DNA from: Paraburkholderia humisilvae | GTDB lineage: Bacteria; Pseudomonadota; Gammaproteobacteria; Burkholderiales; Burkholderiaceae | Direction of reading: 5' to 3' | Assembly (NCBI RefSeq): GCF_902859855.1 | Contig: NZ_CADIKH010000032.1 | Span: 1-64,000, forward strand | Length of the DNA stretch: 64,000 bases | In this document: positions 18,948-26,108 of the stretch, in pieces | Layout of the letters: the number at the start of each line of letters is the position of its first letter | Numbering within the stretch: position 1 is the first letter of the stretch | Position numbers and translations under genes: made by a program | The notes under the pieces: model-generated | Told to the model about the DNA's origin: nothing | The model's input: the letters and a program-made list of their open reading frames with translations, nothing else | Databases searched by the model: none

Positions 18948-19934
18948 ATGCAGTTCAGACAGTTCGGCCGGACCGGTTTAACGGTGTCGCGCCTGTGCAT
19001 CGGCACAGGAACATTCGGAAAGCAGACGGACGAAACAGAAGCCCATAAAATCCTCGATAAAGCGGCCGAAGACGGGGTGAACTTCATTGATGTCGCGGAT
19101 ATCTATCCGCCGGGTGCGGAGGTCGGCGGGGCAGAGATCATTACAGGGCGCTGGCTGAGCAACAAGCGCGGAAGTTTCATCCTCGGCACCAAGGGCGGCG
19201 GTCGGATGGGGCCTGCGGCCTGGGATGCGGGCAACTCGCGAAAGCGCCTGCTCGATGCGATCGACGCGTCATTGCGTCGCCTGAACACGGACTACGTCGA
19301 CCTTTACCAACTGCATATGGACGACCCCGCCACGCCGCTCGACGAGGTGGCAGAGGCGATGGATGCGATCGTGCGAGCGGGCAAGGCGCGCTATATCGGT
19401 GTCTCAAACTTTCTCGCTTACCGTCTGGCAAGAGCGCTGGGACGACAGGACACGCTCAAGCTGACACGTTTTGTTTCCGCGCAACCGCGCTACAACCTCC
19501 TGTTTCGCGAGGTCGAGCGCGAGCTTTTGCCCTTGGCGGAGGAAGACCGGCTCGCAGTCATTCCATTCAATCCGCTCGCCGGAGGACTGCTGAGCGGCAG
19601 ATACAGGCACGGCGACACGCCTGAGAAAGGTCGTTTTTCGTCGGAGCTCGGTGGGTTCGGGGCGATGTATCACGCGCGGTATTGGCACGAGCGCGAGTTT
19701 GAGACTGTCGGCAAAGTCCGGCAGATCGCGGAACGGCAACGAACACCGATGTCGACCTTATCCATTGCGTGGGTGCTGGCCAATCCCGCGATTACCTCGG
19801 TCATCCTCGGCGCCAGTCGTATCGCACACCTTACCGATACGTTGGCCGCTGCGGAGTACTGCCTTGACTGCGAGGTGAAGGCGCAGCTGGATGAAGTCAG
19901 TATCGAATATCGTAGAGGCGACGCAGGTAAGTAA
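18948..19934 (+). CDS. Aldo/keto reductase
   Basis: A 328-residue TIM-barrel NADPH oxidoreductase starting MQFRQFGRTGLTVSRLCIGT. The catalytic tetrad is visible: Asp and Tyr in FIDVADIYPPG, Lys in ILGTKGG and His in LYQLHMDDP. The C-terminal cofactor region is present (PAITSVILGASRIAHLTD). It reduces aldehydes or ketones; the substrate cannot be told. The ATG at 18948 is used because the longer upstream frame is not family-like. It is divergent from the TetR gene, its likely repressor, and is followed 66 bp later by an MFS exporter on the same strand, so reductase and pump may be coinduced. Confidence 0.9.
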   Translation: MQFRQFGRTGLTVSRLCIGTGTFGKQTDETEAHKILDKAAEDGVNFIDVADIYPPGAEVGGAEIITGRWLSNKRGSFILGTKGGGRMGPAAWDAGNSRKRLLDAIDASLRRLNTDYVDLYQLHMDDPATPLDEVAEAMDAIVRAGKARYIGVSNFLAYRLARALGRQDTLKLTRFVSAQPRYNLLFREVERELLPLAEEDRLAVIPFNPLAGGLLSGRYRHGDTPEKGRFSSELGGFGAMYHARYWHEREFETVGKVRQIAERQRTPMSTLSIAWVLANPAITSVILGASRIAHLTDTLAAAEYCLDCEVKAQLDEVSIEYRRGDAGK

Positions 19935-20000
19935 CCGGCGTTTCCTTACGTGCACTTGAACGCCGGTTCAAGACGGCTAGCTATAGCTATACGAGCAAGC

Positions 20001-21584
20001 ATGAATACCTCTACTGTCGCTTCACTGCCCGATCCAATGGATCTGCCGACGCGCACGAAGCTTGTCGCGTTCGGCATCATGTGCCTCGGTTTCTTCATGG
20101 CCACGCTCGACATTCAGATCGTCGCGTCGTCACTCCGCGACATCGGCGGCGGGCTCTCGGCGAGCCAGGACGAACTATCGTGGGTACAGACGTCTTACCT
20201 GATTGCAGAAATCATCGTCATTCCAATGTCCGGCTGGCTGACCCGGGTCTTCTCTACGCGCTGGGTGTTCGCCTTTTCGGCACTCGGCTTTACGATCACC
20301 AGCATGCTTTGTGGACTCGCCTGGGACATCGACTCGATGATTCTCTTTCGTGGTCTGCAGGGGGCGCTCGGTGCCGCAATGATACCGACGGTGTACACCA
20401 CCATATTCGTGATCTTCCCGCCCAAGCAGCGACTCATTGCATCGACCACGATCGGTGCACTCTCGACGCTCGCGCCGACGATAGGGCCGGTCATCGGCGG
20501 CTGGGTCACGTCCGAATGGTCGTGGCATTGGCTGTTTTACTTGAACGTCGTTCCGGGCATGGTCGTAACCTTGTTCGTGCCGCGGTACGTGAACTTCGAT
20601 CACGCCAACCTTTCCCTGCTGAAGAAGGGCGACTATGTCGGCATATTGCTGATGTCCGGACTTCTCGGTTGCCTCGAGTATGCGCTGGAAGAAGGTCCGC
20701 GCAAGAACTGGCTCGGCGACGATGTGATTCTCACGTGTACGTGGATCGCCGCCATATGCGGCCTTCTGTTCCTGGTCCATGCGTTCACCGCGGAGGAACC
20801 GATTATTGACCTGCGGGCGCTGGCGGTCCGTAACTTCGGAATCTGCAGTCTGCTGTCGTTCATCATCGGTATTGGCATCTTCTGCACGGTTTATCTGACA
20901 CCCGTGTTTCTCGCACGGGTGCGCGGCTTCGACTCGCTGCAGATTGGCGTCGCACTCCTGTCGGTAGGATGCTTTCAGGCGCTCGGGATGGTGGTCTATT
21001 CGAAGCTGGCCCGATTCATCAGCATGCGCTATCTGATGATTCTAGGCCTGGCGATGTTCGGTATCGGCTGCTATCTCTATGGGCCGTTGACCAGTGACTG
21101 GGGTTGGGAGCAGTTGTTGCTTCCCCAGGCGCTGCGCGGCTTTGGCCAGCAGTTAGCGATTCCTCCCATCGTGATCATGGCACTGGGCTCTTTACCGCCT
21201 TCACGTCTTAGATCGGCAAGCGGGCTATTCAATCTGATGCGTAATCTCGGTGGTGCGATAGGCATCGCGGTCGTAAGCACGATGCTCAACGATCGCCTGA
21301 ACTTTCACTATGAAACACTCGCAGAGCACGTAAGCGTTGGGCGGCCGGTCGTTCAAGGATTTCTGCGTGTGCAGGCGACAAGACTCTCTGAAGTGGCGGG
21401 CGATACGTTGAATGCCGCAAACGGCGGGTTGAGCCTGTTGCATTCGCTCCTGATGCGCGAGGCACTCACGTTGACATTTGCAGACGCGTTTCTTGCCGTT
21501 GCGCTGTGCTTTCTTGTCGGGCTGGTCAGCGCATTCTTTACGCGTCCGGTTGGCGACGCCGCGCCTCCGCCCGACGCGCATTGA
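20001..21584 (+). CDS. DHA2-type (EmrB/QacA) MFS drug exporter
   Basis: A 527-residue integral membrane protein with about 14 hydrophobic helices. It opens with LVAFGIMCLGFFMATLDIQI (the DHA2 motif MxxLDxxI in helix 1) and has WVQTSYLIAEIIVIPMSGWL in helices 2-3, RGLQGALGAAMIPT in helix 4 and GPVIGGWV in helix 5 (antiporter motif C). The family exports hydrophobic drugs by proton antiport. No EmrA-like adaptor is adjacent. The ATG at 20001 follows GAGCAAGC. It lies downstream of the aldo-keto reductase and 64 bp upstream of an exported protein, probably in one operon. Confidence 0.9.
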   Translation: MNTSTVASLPDPMDLPTRTKLVAFGIMCLGFFMATLDIQIVASSLRDIGGGLSASQDELSWVQTSYLIAEIIVIPMSGWLTRVFSTRWVFAFSALGFTITSMLCGLAWDIDSMILFRGLQGALGAAMIPTVYTTIFVIFPPKQRLIASTTIGALSTLAPTIGPVIGGWVTSEWSWHWLFYLNVVPGMVVTLFVPRYVNFDHANLSLLKKGDYVGILLMSGLLGCLEYALEEGPRKNWLGDDVILTCTWIAAICGLLFLVHAFTAEEPIIDLRALAVRNFGICSLLSFIIGIGIFCTVYLTPVFLARVRGFDSLQIGVALLSVGCFQALGMVVYSKLARFISMRYLMILGLAMFGIGCYLYGPLTSDWGWEQLLLPQALRGFGQQLAIPPIVIMALGSLPPSRLRSASGLFNLMRNLGGAIGIAVVSTMLNDRLNFHYETLAEHVSVGRPVVQGFLRVQATRLSEVAGDTLNAANGGLSLLHSLLMREALTLTFADAFLAVALCFLVGLVSAFFTRPVGDAAPPPDAH

Positions 21585-21648
21585 TTGCAGTCACCAGCCC
21601 ATACCGTTAGAAGCCGATCTTCTACGGCTGAATCTTAGAGGACCCTAC

Positions 21649-22338
21649 ATGTTTTCTTCCCGCTTCTTCGTTGTCACCGCAACCGCTGTCGTGCTCGCGG
21701 TTGCACCCGCGTTCGGCGAAGCGGCGCCCGCCCGGGTGCGCGGCACCCTCACCGCTATCAATGACGGCGGCATCACGGTCAAGGAGAAGGACGGTCGCAC
21801 CGTCACGCTAAAGACCGGACAGTACACGACGTACGCCGACGTCATTCCATCGAGCCTCGCCGAGATCAAGGTCAACGACTTCGTCGGCTCCGCTGTCAAA
21901 GGGCCACCAAACTCACTGGTCGCGGTCGAGCTCGCGATCATCCCCGACAGCATGCGCGCTGGGCGAATTGGTTACTACGGGTGGGATCCGCTGCCCGATC
22001 CAACCGCCGTGCAAGCGACCCGCGCTAACGTGACCGGCATAACGAACGGCCGGGTATCGAACGTCTTGCCGACAGCGCCCAAGCTAACCAACACCAACAT
22101 GACCAACGGCATCGTCTCGGCCGAGCAGGCCAACGCAGCCGGTCGCACGCTCACGGTCACCTATGACGGAGGTAGCAAGCGCCTTCATATCACCGTGCCG
22201 CCCAACGCACCGATCGTGCGCTACGTGCTGACCGACCGGTCGGCGGCCTTCATCGGGTCCACGGTCTTCATCAAAACTATCCCCGGCAACCGGGCGGGGC
22301 TTGTCACCATAGGCAACGGCGTCACGCCTCCGATGTGA
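21649..22338 (+). CDS. Exported protein of unknown function (DUF5666-like beta domain)
   Basis: A 229-residue protein with a signal peptide (MFSSRFFVVTATAVVLAVAP, cleavage near AFGEAAP). The mature N-terminus RGTLTAINDGGITVKEKDG, followed by TVTLKTGQYTTYADV, is a small OB-like beta module of the kind annotated as DUF5666. The C-terminal half has a second beta region with VTYDGGSKRLHITVPPNAPI and RAGLVTIGNG. AGAGGA lies 6 nt before the ATG. I do not recognise a named family for the whole protein. Its position after the MFS gene suggests cotranscription; it acts in the periplasm or at the outer face. Confidence 0.75.
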   Translation: MFSSRFFVVTATAVVLAVAPAFGEAAPARVRGTLTAINDGGITVKEKDGRTVTLKTGQYTTYADVIPSSLAEIKVNDFVGSAVKGPPNSLVAVELAIIPDSMRAGRIGYYGWDPLPDPTAVQATRANVTGITNGRVSNVLPTAPKLTNTNMTNGIVSAEQANAAGRTLTVTYDGGSKRLHITVPPNAPIVRYVLTDRSAAFIGSTVFIKTIPGNRAGLVTIGNGVTPPM

Positions 22339-22551
22339 GGGCAGCGTGTCCGCAACTCTTACATCAATCAAAGGCCGGATATAACCGACGCACGAATCGC
22401 ACGATATATTCAGAAGAATCAAAATCGGCCGACAAGGCAACGAAATACTTAGGACTTCATTGTTTACGGTTCCTGCTACGAGATAGCAAAACGTCCGGGC
22501 ACGCGTCGTGCATCGCCTTTGCAACAGTACGCGTGCACGGAGCCTGCCGAC

Positions 22552-23475
22552 ATGATGTTGTGGAAGAACTGCCTCGCCGCTGGCCTGTCCGCCGCTGCCG
22601 CCGCGTTCGTGTCCGCGAGCGCGCAGACGCAGGTGCAGGGCGTGGTGCAGCCCGCGGCTCCGGCCTCGCAACCGGTGGTGCATGCCGTTCCTCTGCACCC
22701 TCCCGCATCCGCTCCACAGTCCACTCAAAAGCCTGTTGAAGCACCAGTTGAAAAACCTGCTGAAAAATCAACGGAAAAAACTGCTGAAAAGCCGGCTCAT
22801 AAGCCCGCACATAAGCGGATCCATGAGCCCACTCATAAGGCCACACCGCAGCGCACCGTGCAGCCAGCCCCCCCTTTGCTCCCGGCGCCGATGTCGCAGC
22901 CAGCTGAGCAGCCAGCGCCAGTACTTCAGCCGTATGCACAACCGGCGCCAACCCCTCAGCCCTATGCACAGCCGGCGCCACAACCAACGCCAGCGCCACA
23001 ACCCCACGCACAACCCGTGCCCCAGCCCTACGCGCAACCCACGGTGCAGCCCGCCGTCAACTGGACGCTGCAGGTCATCCGCGACGGCCAGCAGATCGAC
23101 TCATTTGAAGGAACGACCACGGTCGGCCAGACTCAGCCTAACAGGCATCACAAGGTCGTCACGCACAACGTCGGCTGCAAGGACCAACCCGCAGGCAGTA
23201 TCGACTTGCAGCGCACCATCACGGTCTCGCCGCTGCGTGCGGACCCGACCGGGTCGGTTCTCGCAATCGACGCGCAGGAAACGATCGAAGGCGATACCAC
23301 GCCCATCACCCGGGGAGGCTGCAAGCTGCCACCGCAGCCGAGCCAGGTGCACGCGAATCATCCGGGACTGGTCGTGCCCGCGGGTCAATGGGTCAGCTGG
23401 CAAATCGTCGGCCAGGATCCTTCGCTGCTGTATCGGGTACGCGCGAGCCTCGCGCCGCCGTCCGCGCAGCCTTGA
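22552..23475 (+). CDS. Exported proline-rich protein of unknown function
   Basis: About 307 residues with two consecutive ATG codons as start. A signal peptide (LWKNCLAAGLSAAAAAFVSA) is followed by a low-complexity linker: Glu-Lys-Pro units (KPVEAPVEKPAEKSTEK), then HKP units, then Gln-Pro-Tyr-Ala units (QPYAQPAP repeated). The linker resembles the wall-spanning segment of TonB, but there is no TonB C-terminal domain. The last 130 residues form a compact domain starting near VNWTLQVIRDGQQIDSFEG with cysteines at NVGCKDQ and GGCKLPP, possibly a disulfide. Function unknown; periplasmic and possibly envelope-spanning. Confidence 0.7.
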   Translation: MMLWKNCLAAGLSAAAAAFVSASAQTQVQGVVQPAAPASQPVVHAVPLHPPASAPQSTQKPVEAPVEKPAEKSTEKTAEKPAHKPAHKRIHEPTHKATPQRTVQPAPPLLPAPMSQPAEQPAPVLQPYAQPAPTPQPYAQPAPQPTPAPQPHAQPVPQPYAQPTVQPAVNWTLQVIRDGQQIDSFEGTTTVGQTQPNRHHKVVTHNVGCKDQPAGSIDLQRTITVSPLRADPTGSVLAIDAQETIEGDTTPITRGGCKLPPQPSQVHANHPGLVVPAGQWVSWQIVGQDPSLLYRVRASLAPPSAQP

Positions 23476-23699
23476 CTGGCAGCCGGGCGAACTGCACCCG
23501 ACCGCATGGAAACGCGGCCTGCCATCCGCGTGAAGCCGTCGTTGGATCGACCGGTTGAATCCGCAGTCGCTTCCAACGATCAACACATCCGTATGAATCA
23601 CGCGCTGGTTTCCCCGTCGGGAACATCCGGGCGATTGCCTCTACGCTTTAAGACCCGTCACCGCGCGCAGCGCGTCGATTCCCCACCGCTCCCGCTTTG
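23476..23699. other. Gap between convergent genes
   Basis: 224 bp between the proline-rich gene and the TonB receptor gene. No gene or clear uridine-tailed hairpin seen. Confidence 0.4.
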
Positions 23700-25919
23700 T
23701 CAAAAGTCCTCGTGCAGGGTAACGTAGGCGGCCAACGGCGGCCCAAGGTACGCGCCGACCACGTTGGTGGCGATGAAGTAGCGCTGGTCGGTGACGTTGT
23801 TGATGTTCAGATCGATTCCCCAGTGGCGCTCCGCATAACCGAACTGCACGTTCTCGATCAGAGAGGCGGGTGCCCAATCGTAGCCGTTTGCGAAACCGTT
23901 CGTCATCCGGCTGATGTAATTGATGCCAGCCCCCGCATGGAAGCCCGCTGTGCCGAAGAGGCTGAAGCGATATGTCGTCCACAGGTTCGCCATATAGGCG
24001 GGCACCCCTTGCGGAACCGTACCGACCGCGCCTGGGGTGTCCGGACTGTCGGTGATACGCGCATGCTCCGCAGTGAAATTCGCGTAAACATGCCAGTTCG
24101 GCGTCAGATCGGCGTCGAACGAAGCCTCTGCTCCACGCGTGCGTTGCGAATCGAACGCGATCTGGTCGTCGCCGAATGGCGTCGCTACGTGGTCCCGCTT
24201 CACGTCGAACAGCGCGGTGTTCAGCACGTAACGCCCATCGTCAAATGCCCATTTGACGCCTAACTCGTACTGCAGCGCCGATTCAGGCGGCCCGATGGAA
24301 AACGCCGTGTTTTCGGAGTTGAAATTCGCGAGGTAGCTGCGCGACACACCGAAATACGGCGTCATCCACGGCGTGACCTTGTACAGCACCCCTGCGTTCC
24401 AGCTGGTCGGAGCATCGTTGCGCGTATACGTATTGCCCTGAACCAGGGTGATGCCGTCGTTGGCCGTACGGTTCGGTTCGCCCGGAACCGGGTTCAGGGT
24501 CAGTGAGGTGCCGAACCAGTCCTTGCGCACGCCCGCACGGACCTTCAATTGGTCTGTCACATCCACCTGATCGGTCGCGTAGAGGCTATAAAAGTTCGCG
24601 CGCACATGGTCGTTCTGGCACGAGTGGGACGGTGAGCACTGAAAGTTGAGGTCTGCAACGGAGGTTTCCGGCGGCGCCGGCGCAAAGATATTGTCGATGT
24701 CCGGAAGATCCGCAGTCGTCTTTGCGCTGTTGAGATCCTGGTCCAGATATTCGAAGCCCGTCAGCAGCGTATGGTGAATGCCACCCGTCGAGAATTTCCA
24801 GACCGGCTCTAACTGATAGTCGAGCGTGTTCAGAGAATCATCCTGATCGCGTAGCTGGCGGCCGGTAAACGTGTTGCCTTTGATTTTTGCGTGCGTGCTG
24901 TCACCGTTGCTGTAAAAGTCCAGCGTGTGGTGCAGGTACGACAGGCGATTGTTGACCGTCAGGTAGTCGCTGATGCGCCATTCATCCGAAAGTGTCGCGC
25001 GCACGTAGTTGCCGTGGGCGTTGGCGAATGGTGTCGAATATTTGGCGTCGAACGGAACGTTCGAGATAGGCGCCCCCTTGTAGTAGATCAACCCGTATGA
25101 ATCAGGCGTTGCCATGTAGTCTTGCGCGTCGATCGAGAATTCGATCTTGTGGTCGCCGATTGTCCATTGCAGATCGGGACGGATTTCCTTGTTCCACGAT
25201 GCCAGATCGCGGTAGCCGTCGGAGCGACCGCCTCCGACGTCCACACGATAGTTCAGTCCGTCGATGCCCGTTGGGCCCGTGACGTAGGCAGTGCCGTTGA
25301 CGGTGCCGAACGAGCCGGCCTGAATACTGCCGCCCCAGTGAAGCTGCGCCGACGGCGTGTAGTGAATCAGATTGATCGAGCCGCCCGGCGGGCCGCTGCC
25401 GAGCAGCGCCGAGCCTGGTCCTTCAAGCACTTCGATGCGCTCGACGCCCAGCAGCGAATGCGTCGGGCCATTGACCTGATCGCCGTCCGAGAAGCCGTCG
25501 TCAAAGGTCTGCGCCTGCAGACCACGGATCATGAAGTGGTCGGTAAAGCCTTTTGAATCGGTGCCGCCATAATTTACACCGGAGAAGTTGCCGTTACGGA
25601 TCGCTTCCTGCAACGACGTGGCACCTTGCTCATCGAGAATCCCACGCGGAACTTCCTGCACGCTCATCGGGAGATCACCGAGCGGGGTGCCGGTTTTGCT
25701 TGCGTTTACGGTCTGATCGGGATTGTTGACGTTGTCCGGGGCCGCCGTCATTTTCGGTGCATTGACAACGATAGCCTTCAATTCCACAGGCGCTTGAGTT
25801 GGCTTAGCGTCTAACGGTTGATTCTGTTGGGCTTGTGCCGTTTTTCCGAACAAAATAGCCGCAAAGACAGCGGATACGACCATGACGATGGTCGACGGAT
25901 AGGCTCTCGTTAATTCCAT
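23700..25919 (-). CDS. TonB-dependent outer-membrane receptor (siderophore type)
   Basis: A 739-residue protein with a signal peptide ending near KTAQAQQN. The plug domain (about 75-200) contains LPMSVQEVPRGILDEQGA, FMIRGLQAQTFDDGF and RIEVLEGPGSALLGSGPPGG, the pattern of TonB siderophore receptors. The 22-strand barrel follows and ends with an aromatic-terminated strand (YVTLHEDF). A Cys pair (QCSPSHSCQ) sits in an extracellular loop. It imports a ferric chelate or another scarce solute using TonB energy. It lies 190 bp downstream of a periplasmic phosphoesterase on the same strand, so the substrate might be a phosphate-containing compound rather than a siderophore (inference). Confidence 0.9.
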   Translation of the reverse strand: MELTRAYPSTIVMVVSAVFAAILFGKTAQAQQNQPLDAKPTQAPVELKAIVVNAPKMTAAPDNVNNPDQTVNASKTGTPLGDLPMSVQEVPRGILDEQGATSLQEAIRNGNFSGVNYGGTDSKGFTDHFMIRGLQAQTFDDGFSDGDQVNGPTHSLLGVERIEVLEGPGSALLGSGPPGGSINLIHYTPSAQLHWGGSIQAGSFGTVNGTAYVTGPTGIDGLNYRVDVGGGRSDGYRDLASWNKEIRPDLQWTIGDHKIEFSIDAQDYMATPDSYGLIYYKGAPISNVPFDAKYSTPFANAHGNYVRATLSDEWRISDYLTVNNRLSYLHHTLDFYSNGDSTHAKIKGNTFTGRQLRDQDDSLNTLDYQLEPVWKFSTGGIHHTLLTGFEYLDQDLNSAKTTADLPDIDNIFAPAPPETSVADLNFQCSPSHSCQNDHVRANFYSLYATDQVDVTDQLKVRAGVRKDWFGTSLTLNPVPGEPNRTANDGITLVQGNTYTRNDAPTSWNAGVLYKVTPWMTPYFGVSRSYLANFNSENTAFSIGPPESALQYELGVKWAFDDGRYVLNTALFDVKRDHVATPFGDDQIAFDSQRTRGAEASFDADLTPNWHVYANFTAEHARITDSPDTPGAVGTVPQGVPAYMANLWTTYRFSLFGTAGFHAGAGINYISRMTNGFANGYDWAPASLIENVQFGYAERHWGIDLNINNVTDQRYFIATNVVGAYLGPPLAAYVTLHEDF

Positions 25920-26108
25920 ATTCGTTCATCAAATTATTATATGTAGTACGAAATAAATGAATGATCTACATATCTAGTCATGGCATTTACATGGGTGGCT
26001 GCGTGTATGAGCAGCCACCCGCCGCGACCGGCTACTTCGGATCTTGCGCGCGCGTCAGGGCAATGCGGTTTTACCTGATGGGCGCGACCGAACCAACGCT
26101 ACAGCGGC

